Origin: DTU089 sp002440045
Lineage (GTDB): Bacteria; Bacillota; Clostridia; Oscillospirales; Acutalibacteraceae
Direction: 5' to 3'
Assembly: GCA_937885695.1 (NCBI GenBank)
Contig: CALABP010000071.1
Span: 1 to 64,000, forward strand
DNA length: 64,000 bases
The position numbers and the translations under genes were made by a program. Shown piece by piece: positions 24,951-33,611 of this stretch. The notes under the pieces are model-generated. The model did not search any database and was not told where the DNA came from. It saw only the letters and a list, made by a program, of their open reading frames with translations. Numbering within the stretch: the first letter of the stretch is position 1; the number at the start of each line of letters is the position of its first letter.

Positions 24951-25358
24951 ATGGCTACTAAAGCTACCGGCAAAAAAGCTGTCGGCACACGCAAGCGTCG
25001 TGAACGTAAAAATATTGAACGCGGTGCGGCTCATATCCAATCCACCTTCAATAACACAATCGTTACTATTACAGATACTCAGGGCAACGCTGTATCATGG
25101 GCAAGCGCAGGCGAAATGGGCTTCAGAGGTTCCCGTAAGTCTACTCCCTTCGCAGCACAGACCGCTGCCGAAACAGCCGCAAAGGTTGCTATTGAGCATG
25201 GTATGAAAACTGTTGAAGTTTATGTTAAAGGTCCCGGTGCAGGAAGAGAAGCCGCTATCAGAGCTTTGCAGGTTGCCGGTCTTGATGTTACACTCATTAA
25301 AGACGTAACCCCGATTCCTCACAACGGCTGCCGTCCGCCTAAGAGAAGGCGCGTATAA
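24951..25358 (+). CDS. rpsK: 30S ribosomal protein S11
   Basis: Platform protein of the 30S subunit near the mRNA exit. The 135-residue product contains GAAHIQSTFNNTIVTITDTQ and the C-terminal DVTPIPHNGCRPPKRRRV. Confidence 0.97.
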   Translation: MATKATGKKAVGTRKRRERKNIERGAAHIQSTFNNTIVTITDTQGNAVSWASAGEMGFRGSRKSTPFAAQTAAETAAKVAIEHGMKTVEVYVKGPGAGREAAIRALQVAGLDVTLIKDVTPIPHNGCRPPKRRRV

Positions 25359-25379
25359 CATAATAGGAGGAAACAAATT

Positions 25380-26006
25380 ATGGCAAGATATACCGGTGCG
25401 GTATGCAAACTTTGCCGCCGCGAGGGTCAAAAGCTCTTTTTAAAGGGTGGCAGATGCTATACCAATAAATGCGCTCTCGAGCGCCGCTCTTACGCACCCG
25501 GCCAGCATGGCCAGAGCCGTAAGAAAGTCTCCGAGTACGGAATGCAGCTTCGTGAAAAGCAGAAAGCAAAACGTTACTACGGAATTCTTGAAGGACAGTT
25601 CCACAAATATTTCCTTATGGCTGAAAAGAAGCAGGGCCAGACCGGCGAAAACCTTCTTCGTATTTGTGAAAGCCGTCTTGATAACGTTGTTTATCTTCTC
25701 GGTTGGGCAAACTCCCGCGCAGAAGCAAGACAGCTTGTTACTCACGGTCATTTCTGTGTAAACGGCAAAAAGGTTGATATTCCTTCATACCTTGTTAAGG
25801 CCGGCGATGTAGTTTCCGTTAAGGAAAAGACCGCTCAGACAGATTCCTTCAAGGCTATTGCAGACGCAAACGGTTCAAGACCCGTTCCGCAGTGGCTTGA
25901 GGTAAACCGCGAGCAGCTTACGGGCAAGGTTGTTAACCTTCCCGAAAGAGACCAGATTGAGGCTCCTGTTGAGGAACACCTTATCGTCGAGCTCTATTCA
26001 AAATAA
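25380..26006 (+). CDS. rpsD: 30S ribosomal protein S4, zinc-containing
   Basis: Primary 16S rRNA-binding protein and accuracy factor. The 208-residue product has an N-terminal zinc site with four cysteines (CKLCRREG and CYTNKC) and an S4 domain (LDNVVYLLGWANSRAEARQL). In Bacillus this gene is elsewhere; placement between rpsK and rpoA is the clostridial arrangement. A 75-nt spacer with a hairpin follows. Confidence 0.97.
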   Translation: MARYTGAVCKLCRREGQKLFLKGGRCYTNKCALERRSYAPGQHGQSRKKVSEYGMQLREKQKAKRYYGILEGQFHKYFLMAEKKQGQTGENLLRICESRLDNVVYLLGWANSRAEARQLVTHGHFCVNGKKVDIPSYLVKAGDVVSVKEKTAQTDSFKAIADANGSRPVPQWLEVNREQLTGKVVNLPERDQIEAPVEEHLIVELYSK

Positions 26007-26022
26007 TGCTCTTTACCTTATT

Positions 26023-26040
26023 GATTTGCTTTTGCAAATC
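26023..26040 (+). other. Hairpin in the rpsD-rpoA spacer
   Basis: GATTTGC-TTTT-GCAAATC, a perfect 7-bp stem with a T4 loop and no following T tract, so more likely a processing or regulatory structure than a terminator. Confidence 0.45.
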
Positions 26041-26081
26041 GAACTCACACAGCATTCTGTGAAATCTAAGGAGGGTTTTGT

Positions 26082-27032
26082 ATGATTGGTATTGAAAAAC
26101 CCAGAATTGAGTTTACCGACTCAATGGAAGACGCTGCTTACGGTGCGTTTGTTGTCGAACCCCTTGAAAGAGGTTTCGGTACGACATTGGGCAACAGCCT
26201 TCGCCGTGTGCTTCTTTCTTCACTCCCGGGTTACGCGATAACATCTGTTAAAATTGACGGAATACTTCACGAGTTTTCGACTATTCCCAATGTTAAAGAA
26301 GATGTTACCGAGATAGTTCTTAACCTTAAGGGCGTTATTCTCAAAATACACGGAGACGGTCCGAAGATAATGTATATCGAGGCAAACGGCTCCGGCGAAA
26401 TCACAGCGGGTGACATCAAAGCTGACTCCGAGGTTGAAATTCTCAACCCCGAGCATCACATTGCAACGCTTGACGCAGATGCTCACGTTGCAATGGAGCT
26501 TACGGCTGACAAGGGCAGAGGCTATGTTTCTTCAGACAGAAACAAACAGCTTCTTGACCCCGCCATAGGCGTAATAGCTATTGACTCGATTTACACACCC
26601 GTGTTAAAAGTGAATTACACCGTTGACAACACGCGTGTAGGTCAGATAACCGACTACGACAAGCTCACGATAGAGGTCTGGACAGACGGAACAATTTCGG
26701 CTAAAGAAGCTGTTTCGCTTGCCGCAAAGATACTCACCGAGCATCTTAATCTTTTTGTTGACCTTTCAGACGAGGTTTCCAACACAGAGATTATGGTAGT
26801 TAAAGACGACAGCGCGAAAGAAAAGGTTCTTGAAATGACAATTGAAGAGCTTGACCTTTCCGTTCGTTCCTTCAACTGCCTCAAGAGAGCCGGTATCAAT
26901 ACTGTTGAAGATTTGATAAACAAGACGGAAGAGGATATGATGAGAGTCAGAAACCTCGGCAGAAAATCTCTTGACGAGGTTGTTGCCAAGCTTGCATCTC
27001 TCGGCTTTACTCTTCACGACGAGGACGAATAA
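26082..27032 (+). CDS. rpoA: DNA-directed RNA polymerase subunit alpha
   Basis: Scaffold for RNA polymerase assembly and target of activators. The 316-residue protein has the N-terminal domain blocks FVVEPLERGFGTTLGNSLRR and the C-terminal alphaCTD from about residue 245 (ELDLSVRSFNCLKRAGINTV, RNLGRKSLDEV), which binds UP elements. SD aaggaggg is present. Confidence 0.97.
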   Translation: MIGIEKPRIEFTDSMEDAAYGAFVVEPLERGFGTTLGNSLRRVLLSSLPGYAITSVKIDGILHEFSTIPNVKEDVTEIVLNLKGVILKIHGDGPKIMYIEANGSGEITAGDIKADSEVEILNPEHHIATLDADAHVAMELTADKGRGYVSSDRNKQLLDPAIGVIAIDSIYTPVLKVNYTVDNTRVGQITDYDKLTIEVWTDGTISAKEAVSLAAKILTEHLNLFVDLSDEVSNTEIMVVKDDSAKEKVLEMTIEELDLSVRSFNCLKRAGINTVEDLINKTEEDMMRVRNLGRKSLDEVVAKLASLGFTLHDEDE

Positions 27033-27062
27033 GTCCCTATTTCGGCAAAGGAGTGATTTTAG

Positions 27063-27404
27063 ATGCCCGGTACCAGAAAACTCGGCAGAGCAAGTGATCA
27101 CCGTGATGCCATGCTTCGTAATATGGTTACATCTCTTCTTGAGAACGGAAAGATGAACACCACCGTTACAAGAGCGAAAGAAGTTCGCGCAATGGCAGAA
27201 AAAATGATTACTCTTGCTAAGGTCGACAGTCTTCATAACAAAAGACAGGCAATGGCATATATTACCAAGGAAGATGTCGTTAAAAAGCTTTTTGACGAAA
27301 TCGCACCGAAGTACAAAGATGTTAACGGCGGTTATTGCCGTATAATCAAGACTGAAGCTCGCCGCGGTGACGCAGCAGAGATGTGCATTCTTGAACTTGT
27401 TTAA
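27063..27404 (+). CDS. rplQ: 50S ribosomal protein L17
   Basis: 113-residue 50S protein. Opening block GTRKLGRASDHRDAMLRNMV; central TTVTRAKEVRAMAEKMITLA. It is the last gene of the operon and is followed at once by a strong terminator, not by the ecfA/truA/rplM/rpsI genes usual in Firmicutes. Confidence 0.97.
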   Translation: MPGTRKLGRASDHRDAMLRNMVTSLLENGKMNTTVTRAKEVRAMAEKMITLAKVDSLHNKRQAMAYITKEDVVKKLFDEIAPKYKDVNGGYCRIIKTEARRGDAAEMCILELV

Positions 27405-27419
27405 GTAACTTAACTTAAA

Positions 27420-27449
27420 AAAGCTCCGCGTTTTTGCGCGGGGCTTTTT
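27420..27449 (+). terminator. Terminator of the ribosomal operon
   Basis: AAAGCTCCGCG, loop TTTTTG, CGCGGGGCTTTTT. One T-G wobble in an otherwise perfect stem. The following ~200 nt to murA hold no gene that I can see. Confidence 0.92.
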
Positions 27450-27654
27450 GATATTTTTAGACGTGAGAGGGCATTTTAAAACCGTGTCGGTTCGACTCTC
27501 TTATGCCTGATTTAAAAAGGTAAAGCACGGCGATTTTGCACCTTTTGTGACTAAAAAGAAAAATATTGTGCATTGTTACAAAAAATCGCCGAAAATTTAT
27601 AATATTTACTACCCCGCGAAATGCAAATAACTCTTTTATTTCGTGCTCAAGAGT

Positions 27655-27662
27655 GTTATAAT
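27655..27662 (+). promoter_or_regulatory. Probable murA promoter (extended -10)
   Basis: TG-T-TATAAT at 27654-27662, 38 nt before the TTG start; the -35 (TTTTAT) is poor. Confidence 0.5.
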
Positions 27663-27699
27663 AATACAGTATGAGTTTAGGTTGTTAGGAGTGCCGACT

Positions 27700-28968
27700 T
27701 TGGAGAAATTCGTTATCCGCGGAGGTAATAAGCTTCACGGAAAGATAAATATAAGCGGGGCAAAAAATGCGGTTCTTGCCATAATACCGGCGGTTATTCT
27801 TTCGGATGAACCTTGCCGAATCGAAAACGTGCCTAATATCAGCGATGTTTCGATGATGATAAAAATTCTTCGCCATATCGGCGCAGAAATTTCCGATTTT
27901 GAAAACGGTGCAATAACCGTTAACGCCGAAAAGGTTGACCCGTCAATTACAATACCCGACTCAATGACGAAAAAGTTAAGGGCGTCTTATTATTTGCTCG
28001 GCGCGCTTCTCGGAAAGTACGGCAAAGCTTCGGTTGCTATGCCTGGCGGCTGTTATTTCGGTATTCGCCCGATAGACCAGCATGTAAAGGGCTTTGAAGC
28101 TCTCGGCGCCACGGTTTCAACCGAAAGTGCAATTGTCAGCGTTTCGGCAGAGTCACTTTTCGGCTCTTCGGTTTATATGGATGTTGTTTCGGTGGGCGCC
28201 ACCGTAAACATTATGCTTGCCGCGGTTAAAGCAAAGGGTCTTACCGTAATAGAAAATGCCGCGCGCGAGCCGCATATTGTTGACCTTGCAAACTTTTTGA
28301 ACTCAATGGGTGCAGATGTAAGGGGCGCCGGAACGGACGTTATTAAAATTCGCGGCGTCAGCAGAATGCACGGCTGCACATATTCGATAATTCCCGACCA
28401 GATTGAAGCCGGCACATATATGGCGGCAACGGCGGCGGTCGGCGGCGACGTTATAATTGACAACGTTATTCCCAAACACCTTGAATCAATAACAAGCAAG
28501 CTTGAAGAATGCGGAGTTACGGTGATTGAGGGCGACGAAAGCGTGCGCGTTATTTCCGACGGTAAGCTTAATGCCTGCCGTGTAAAAACAATGCCGCATC
28601 CCGGTTTCCCGACGGATATGCAGCCGCAGTTTGCAACGATGCTTGCAACCGCCAAAGGGACAAGCTATATTATCGAAAGCGTTTGGGATAACCGTTTTAA
28701 ATATGCCGAGCAGTTAAGGCGTATGGGCGCGGATATAATGGTTGACGGAAAAACGGAAATTATTAACGGCATCGGCACGCTCACGGGCGCTCCGGTTGAA
28801 GCAGACGATTTAAGAGCAGGCGCGGCTATGGTTATAGCGGGTATGATGGCAAGCGGTGTTACAACCGTTTCAAACATCAACTTTATCGACCGCGGATATG
28901 AAAATCTTGTTGAAAAGCTTACTTCCGTCGGCGCAGATATTAAACGAGAAAATTTTGAAGAGGAATAA
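27700..28968 (+). CDS. murA: UDP-N-acetylglucosamine 1-carboxyvinyltransferase
   Basis: First committed step of peptidoglycan synthesis: transfer of enolpyruvyl from PEP to UDP-GlcNAc. The product is 422 aa. SGAKNAVLAI marks the substrate-binding N-terminus. MPGGCYFGIRPIDQH holds the catalytic cysteine, so the enzyme should be of the fosfomycin-sensitive type. DLRAGAAMVIAGMMA near the C-terminus is canonical. The TTG at 27700 (MEKFVIRGGNKLHG) is chosen because TAGGAG (27686-27691) is 8 nt upstream; a GTG at 27691 overlaps that SD and the ATG-like start at 27643 lies upstream of the promoter. Confidence 0.95.
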   Translation: MEKFVIRGGNKLHGKINISGAKNAVLAIIPAVILSDEPCRIENVPNISDVSMMIKILRHIGAEISDFENGAITVNAEKVDPSITIPDSMTKKLRASYYLLGALLGKYGKASVAMPGGCYFGIRPIDQHVKGFEALGATVSTESAIVSVSAESLFGSSVYMDVVSVGATVNIMLAAVKAKGLTVIENAAREPHIVDLANFLNSMGADVRGAGTDVIKIRGVSRMHGCTYSIIPDQIEAGTYMAATAAVGGDVIIDNVIPKHLESITSKLEECGVTVIEGDESVRVISDGKLNACRVKTMPHPGFPTDMQPQFATMLATAKGTSYIIESVWDNRFKYAEQLRRMGADIMVDGKTEIINGIGTLTGAPVEADDLRAGAAMVIAGMMASGVTTVSNINFIDRGYENLVEKLTSVGADIKRENFEEE

Positions 28969-28974
28969 TTTATT

Positions 28975-29769
28975 ATGAGATTTTGTCCGCTGTTTTCATC
29001 AAGCAGCGGCAATTCTGTTTACATAGGCACCGCCGAGGGCGGAATACTTGTTGATGTGGGCAGAAGTGCCAAGCAAACAAAAGAAAAACTCGCCGAAATA
29101 GGCGTCGGCGAGGACAGTATAAAAGCAATATTCATCACGCACGAGCACAGCGACCATATTAAGGGATTGTCTGTTTTTGCGGCAAAAAATAAAATTCCCG
29201 TTTATTCCGCCGCAGGCACTTTGCTTGCTTTAAGAAAAAACGGCGTGCTTAAAGAGATGCATATTGATAACGTAATTGACGATGAAAACGGCGTTGAGGT
29301 CGCAGGGCTTTTTATAAAACCGTTCAGGACGTCGCACGACTGTGCCGACGGCAGGGGATATGTCGTTTCGGCGGCAAACGGAAATTCAAAAGCCGCAATT
29401 ATGACCGATACGGGCTATGTTAACGGCGAAATGCTTTCTTCGGTTACGGGCGCTTCGCTTGTGTATATTGAGTCAAATCACGATGTGGCAATGCTAAAAA
29501 CAGGGCCGTATCCGTATGTTTTACAGCAAAGAATACTTTCTAACAAAGGCCATCTTTCAAACGATGCCTGTGCCGAAGCACTCCGCGCGCTTGTAAACCG
29601 CGGTACAACGCAGTTTGTTTTGGCGCACCTTTCAAAAGAGAATAATACGCCGCAAACCGCATTTGATACGTCGGTAAGTGCGCTTACCGAAATGGGCGCG
29701 CTTTTGGGGCGCGACTATCTTCTTGACGTTGCTTCGCCCGAGAATGAGAAACGTCCGTACATACTTTGA
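28975..29769 (+). CDS. MBL-fold metallo-hydrolase, WalJ/YycJ-like
   Basis: 264-residue metallo-beta-lactamase-fold hydrolase. The N-terminus FCPLFSSSSGNSVYIGT is characteristic of YycJ/WalJ, and THEHSDHIKGL is the zinc-binding HxHxDH motif; further ligands lie in TSHDCADG, MTDTGY and LAHLSKENN. B. subtilis WalJ affects cell-wall and DNA-related coordination; here there is no walRK nearby. It starts 6 nt after murA and probably shares its transcript. Substrate unknown. Confidence 0.85.
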   Translation: MRFCPLFSSSSGNSVYIGTAEGGILVDVGRSAKQTKEKLAEIGVGEDSIKAIFITHEHSDHIKGLSVFAAKNKIPVYSAAGTLLALRKNGVLKEMHIDNVIDDENGVEVAGLFIKPFRTSHDCADGRGYVVSAANGNSKAAIMTDTGYVNGEMLSSVTGASLVYIESNHDVAMLKTGPYPYVLQQRILSNKGHLSNDACAEALRALVNRGTTQFVLAHLSKENNTPQTAFDTSVSALTEMGALLGRDYLLDVASPENEKRPYIL

Positions 29770-29775
29770 TACATT

Positions 29776-29815
29776 AAAACCCGCAAATCACATTTTAGTG
29801 GTTTGCGGGTTTTTG
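29776..29815. terminator. Bidirectional terminator between the MBL and SGNH genes
   Basis: AAACCCGCAAA and TTTGCGGGTTT with an inner CAC/GTG step; flanked by A-rich and T-rich ends on the two sides, so it serves both convergent genes. Confidence 0.85.
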
Positions 29816-29821
29816 GCTTAT

Positions 29822-30448
29822 TTATTTATATTCTTTGTCAAAAGCTGCGGCAAGCTTTTCTTTAATTAACTGATGACCCGCCGAAGTGGGGTGAACACCG
29901 TCTGAAAGCCAAAAAGAGTTTTCAGTGTTCAAGCTTACCTTGTCAAAATATTCCTGCAAGGGAATAAAAACGAGGTTATATTTTTCCGCAAGCCTTTTTA
30001 CAGCGGCGGCTCTGAGAAGCGTTTCGCGGTGGAAATAATCCCAATTTTCATCGGTTGCGGCGGCTCTTAAAACGAACGGCTCAAGCAAAAAGAGCTTGAT
30101 ATTCGGAAGCGCCTCTTTAATTTCTTCGATAAGCATACCGTAGATTTTTTCGAATTTTACAGCGTCAACGCCGTTGTGGTTGCCTATTTCGTGCCAAACG
30201 TCGTTAATGCCTATGAGAATACTCATATAGTCTGGCGCGAGATTAATAATATCAGCCTTAATTCTTGCATATACGTCAACAATTCTGTTGCCGCTTATGC
30301 CGCGGTTAATAAAGTTAATTTGCTCCGGATATTTTTTGCCGTAGTCAGCCGCAAACAAAAGCGGGTACCCAAGACCGAGCCTTGCGTCATTGTCTCTGTC
30401 GCGGTCAACGTCTGTTATTGAATCGCCTTGAAAAAGAAAAGTTTTCAT
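29822..30448 (-). CDS. SGNH/GDSL-type hydrolase
   Basis: 208-residue esterase/lipase-like protein. The four SGNH blocks are visible: FQGDSITD (Ser), NRGISGNR (Gly), GINDVWHE (Asn) and DGVHPTSAGH (catalytic Asp and His). No signal peptide, so it is probably cytoplasmic. Close relatives act on acetylated sugars or lysophospholipids; the substrate is not determined here. Expressed alone from the minus-strand promoter at 30478-30506. SD aggtg lies 5 nt before the ATG. Confidence 0.85.
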   Translation of the reverse strand: MKTFLFQGDSITDVDRDRDNDARLGLGYPLLFAADYGKKYPEQINFINRGISGNRIVDVYARIKADIINLAPDYMSILIGINDVWHEIGNHNGVDAVKFEKIYGMLIEEIKEALPNIKLFLLEPFVLRAAATDENWDYFHRETLLRAAAVKRLAEKYNLVFIPLQEYFDKVSLNTENSFWLSDGVHPTSAGHQLIKEKLAAAFDKEYK

Positions 30449-30477
30449 ATCGCACCTCGATTATCTAATATAGAAAG

Positions 30478-30506
30478 ATAGTACCACAAAAAGCGCGCAC
30501 TTTCAA
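30478..30506 (-). promoter_or_regulatory. Promoter of the SGNH hydrolase
   Basis: On the minus strand: TTGAAA (30506-30501), 17-nt spacer, TACTAT (30483-30478). Confidence 0.65.
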
Positions 30507-30654
30507 TAAAATATTGATTATTCGGTGCTTTTGCACAAAAAAACAATTTCGTTTTTGGCGGTGCGGCGGCTGAATTCAATCCCTGTTAACACAAAACGTG
30601 TCATTTTAGTTTATAATATAACCATATTATTATCTTTATGAAAGGAGAATTGCG

Positions 30655-31329
30655 ATGAAGCAAATGCCTGATTCGTTTGACGGCACTTTAAGAAAGTCTA
30701 TGATAAAAGTGCCCGAGGTTATAAGAGAGTGCAGCGGCATTTTTGTTTTCGGAAGAAGAATAAAATCACTCGTTTTTTCAACAGACCTTGCCATAATCAG
30801 AAACATCAACGCAGACGCGGTTTTTGCCGTGCACCCGTTCACGCCGCAGCCGCTCATTACACAAACAATTGTCGCAGCTTCGGGCCTTCCCGTGTTTGCG
30901 GGGGTCGGCGGCGGACTTACAAACGGCGAGCGCGCCGTAAATCTTGCAACAAATGCCGAAATGCTCGGCGTTGCAGGGGTCGTGCTTAACGCTCCCACAA
31001 AAAACAGCGTTGTAAAAAAAATTTCGGATATTGTTGATGTGCCCGTAGTTGTTTCGGTAGTGAACGACGATGTTGACGTTGAAGCGCGAATTGAAGCGGG
31101 AACGAACATATTTAACGTTTCGGCGGCAAAAGAAACGCCGCGCCTTGTAAAAATGATACGCGACGAGTTCCCGACAGTCCCGATAATCGCGACGGGCGGC
31201 CCCACAGACGAGACTATTCTCGAAACGATTAACGCCGGCGCAAACGCAATAACGTGGACTCCGCCGTCGTGCGCACAGCTGTTTTCGGAGGTTATGGACG
31301 CTTACAGAAAAGGGCTTCCGCATCCATAA
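30655..31329 (+). CDS. Conserved TIM-barrel protein of unknown function
   Basis: 224-residue protein with an alternating beta/alpha pattern and phosphate-binding-like loops: IIATGGPTDETILETINAGA near the C-terminus and FAGVGGGLTNGERAVNLATN in the middle, as in HisA/ThiG-like barrels. Related proteins in Clostridia are often called 'hydrolase' without evidence. The opening block DSFDGTLRKSMIKVPEVIRE is well conserved in my recollection of the family. No enzymatic neighbour helps. SD aaggag is 7 nt upstream. The gene is divergent from the SGNH hydrolase and monocistronic. Confidence 0.7.
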   Translation: MKQMPDSFDGTLRKSMIKVPEVIRECSGIFVFGRRIKSLVFSTDLAIIRNINADAVFAVHPFTPQPLITQTIVAASGLPVFAGVGGGLTNGERAVNLATNAEMLGVAGVVLNAPTKNSVVKKISDIVDVPVVVSVVNDDVDVEARIEAGTNIFNVSAAKETPRLVKMIRDEFPTVPIIATGGPTDETILETINAGANAITWTPPSCAQLFSEVMDAYRKGLPHP

Positions 31330-31405
31330 GACTTTTTTGTCATTGTCGGCGAAAAAAAGACGTTTAAAACCGCATCGGATTATCTTCGCTTGGGCTTAAA
31401 TTCAC

Positions 31406-31434
31406 TTGAAAAATAAGTAAAAATGGTTTACAAT
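31406..31434 (+). promoter_or_regulatory. Promoter of the QueT-like gene
   Basis: TTGAAA (31406-31411), 17-nt spacer, TACAAT (31429-31434). It predicts a short leader, starting near 31441, that includes a GCCG/CGGC hairpin (within an IR at 31437-31467) followed by a T-rich run. Confidence 0.7.
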
Positions 31435-31495
31435 GTATCTGCCGTACAAGAGCTTTGTTCGGCAGATATTTTGTTTTGTTTTTTCGGTGATGTCT

Positions 31496-31999
31496 ATGTC
31501 AAAAAAAAGTAACAGAAATACTTTAATAAATCTTGCCGCAGGCGCTGTCACAGCGGCTCTTTATGTCGTTTTAACGCTTTTAGCGGCGGCATTCGGGCTT
31601 TCGGGCGGCGTAGTTCAGGTTCGCTTTTCCGAGGCACTCACCGTTTTGCCCGTGTTTTTCCCGGGGGCGGTGTGGGGGCTTTTTGCAGGTTGTATTATTT
31701 CAAATATTTTAACGGGCTGTATGCTGTGGGATGTTGTTTTCGGCAGTCTTGCAACGCTCGCGGGCGCTGTCGGCACATATTATATCGGCAAAAAACACCC
31801 CAATCTCAGCGTACTGCCGCCGATAATCGCAAATACCGCCGTTGTTCCGCTTGTGCTTAAATATGTTTATCACTTAGACGGTGCACTGTGGTTTTTTGTT
31901 CTTACTGTCGCGGCGGGTGAAATAATATCCTGCGGTGCTTTGGGACTCTTGCTTTTGAAGGCTCTTAAAAAATTAAATTTACCGTTTATGAAAAAATAG
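31496..31999 (+). CDS. queT: QueT-type transporter, queuosine-precursor ECF S-component
   Basis: Small membrane protein (167 aa from the chosen start) with about five or six hydrophobic segments. Matches to the QueT family: FGLSGGVVQVRFSEALTVLP and the following FFPGAVWGLFAGCIISNIL. QueT proteins import a queuosine precursor for tRNA modification, using a shared ECF energising module that is not in this window. The ATG at 31496 has ggtga 5 nt upstream. A start at 31433 would lie inside the promoter -10. A preQ1 riboswitch is common before such genes, but I cannot recognise one. Confidence 0.82.
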   Translation: MSKKSNRNTLINLAAGAVTAALYVVLTLLAAAFGLSGGVVQVRFSEALTVLPVFFPGAVWGLFAGCIISNILTGCMLWDVVFGSLATLAGAVGTYYIGKKHPNLSVLPPIIANTAVVPLVLKYVYHLDGALWFFVLTVAAGEIISCGALGLLLLKALKKLNLPFMKK

Positions 32000-32069
32000 C
32001 TTAATGTACTTTATTTTTTCCTTAATACCGAGTATAATTATAATATATGAATGAGGAAGGATTGTCTTT

Positions 32070-33437
32070 ATGACCGTTGAAGAGGCTTTAAAAAACGCAA
32101 AAAGAATACATTTTATCGGTATCGGCGGAAGCGGAATGTGTCCGCTTGCCGAAATACTTCACAGCAAGGGCTATTATCTTACAGGTTCCGACAATAACGA
32201 GACGGACACTTTAAAGCGCATACGCGCCCTCGGAATACCCGTTGTTCTCGGTCAGCGCGCCGAGAATGTTGACGGCGCGGATATGGTTGTTTTTACGGCG
32301 GCTCTTTTGCCCGACAACCCCGAGCTTGTCGCCGCATACGAAAAGGGGATTCCCACGTTTGAAAGAAGCAAGCTTTTCGGCGCAGTAACAAAAAAATATG
32401 ACGATTGCATCGGCATTTGCGGAACGCACGGCAAAACAACCGTTACTTCAATGCTTACACAAATACTTATTGAAAACGGCTTTGACCCCTCGTGTGTAAT
32501 CGGCGGCAAATTGCCGCTTACGGGCACAAACGGCAGGGTAGGCTCTTCCGATATTCTCGTGTGCGAGTCGTGCGAATACAAAGATACATTCCTTGACCTT
32601 TACCCCGACGTAAGCGTTGTTTTAAACGTCGATAAAGACCATATGGAGTATTTTAAAACTCTTGAAAATCTTGAACGCTCGTTTCATAAATTTGCCGAGA
32701 ACGCCACAAAATGCCTTATTTATAACGGCGACGACAAAAACACGGTTGACAGCGTAAAAGGCATTTCGGGAAAAGATATTATCACCTTCGGCAGAAGCTC
32801 TAAAAACGATTGGTATTCCGGCGAAATTGAGTGGGTTCACGGCGCATTCCCTGCGTTTGACGTGTTTTATAAAGGCGAAAAGCAGGGCAGGCTGGAGCTT
32901 TCCGTTCCCGGCGAACACAACGTTACAAACGCTCTTGCGGCAGTTGCCGCCGCAGTGTATACGGGCGCAACGTTTGAGCAGTGCAAAAACAGCATAAAGA
33001 ATTTTAAGGGCGCGGGCAGGCGCTTTGAAATCCTCGGCAAATATAACGGCGCGGTTATTGCCGACGACTATGCCCACCACCCGAAGGAGCTTGAAGTTAC
33101 ACTTAATGCGGCGAAAAAGATGGATTACAAAAGAGTGTGGGCTGTTTTTCAGCCGTTTACCTTCAGCCGCACAAAAATGCTTCTTCACGAGTTTGCAACC
33201 GCACTTTCAATCGCCGACAGGGTTGTTATGACCGAAATTATGGGCTCGCGCGAGATTAATACCTACGGCATAAAAACACAGGACCTTGCAGATGAAATAG
33301 AGGGCTCTGTGTGGTTCGACTCATTTGAAAAGGTCGCCGATTATTTAAAGAATAACATAGGCGAAGGCGACCTTGTAATTACACTCGGCTGCGGCGACGT
33401 TTATAAAATTGCAAAGATGATACTCGGCAAAAATTAA
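32070..33437 (+). CDS. murC: UDP-N-acetylmuramate--L-alanine ligase
   Basis: ATP-dependent addition of L-Ala to UDP-MurNAc in peptidoglycan synthesis. The 455-residue protein has the Mur ligase order: N-terminal Rossmann motif HFIGIGGSGMCPLAEIL, ATP P-loop GICGTHGKTTVTSM, central SVPGEHNVTNALAA, and C-terminal DDYAHHPKELEVTL. It stands apart from a dcw cluster, as in Bacillus. SD gaagga precedes the ATG; a terminator follows. Confidence 0.96.
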   Translation: MTVEEALKNAKRIHFIGIGGSGMCPLAEILHSKGYYLTGSDNNETDTLKRIRALGIPVVLGQRAENVDGADMVVFTAALLPDNPELVAAYEKGIPTFERSKLFGAVTKKYDDCIGICGTHGKTTVTSMLTQILIENGFDPSCVIGGKLPLTGTNGRVGSSDILVCESCEYKDTFLDLYPDVSVVLNVDKDHMEYFKTLENLERSFHKFAENATKCLIYNGDDKNTVDSVKGISGKDIITFGRSSKNDWYSGEIEWVHGAFPAFDVFYKGEKQGRLELSVPGEHNVTNALAAVAAAVYTGATFEQCKNSIKNFKGAGRRFEILGKYNGAVIADDYAHHPKELEVTLNAAKKMDYKRVWAVFQPFTFSRTKMLLHEFATALSIADRVVMTEIMGSREINTYGIKTQDLADEIEGSVWFDSFEKVADYLKNNIGEGDLVITLGCGDVYKIAKMILGKN

Positions 33438-33472
33438 ACGCTTATAATACGTGTTTATATTCATAAAATCTG

Positions 33473-33506
33473 AGCTGTAAAAACTTCGGTTTTTACGGCT
33501 TTTTTT
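33473..33506 (+). terminator. Terminator of murC
   Basis: AGCTGTAAAAAC, loop TTCG, GTTTTTACGGCT, then a seven-T tract; one T-G pair in the stem. Confidence 0.88.
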
Positions 33507-33611
33507 ATTGTAACTTTTTCTTAATAAACCTTTAATTCAATCTTAGACTTAGCGTTATTCATTTGTAATATGGGTATTGTAGAATTAAGATAAAGAAAAG
33601 GGGTGTTGTGC

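Noticed and set aside
27466..27508. tRNA or tmRNA 3' fragment (GGTTCGACTC-like) between rplQ and murA
   Set aside because: No acceptor or T-stem pairing supports it; only short nested stems are seen.
27494..27508. Site-specific recombination (att) pair with 43860-43874
   Set aside because: A shared 15-mer is within chance expectation for a 64-kb window on both strands, and no integrase is present.
31435..31495. preQ1 riboswitch before queT
   Set aside because: I could not match the class I or class II core; only a hairpin with T-rich tail is visible.
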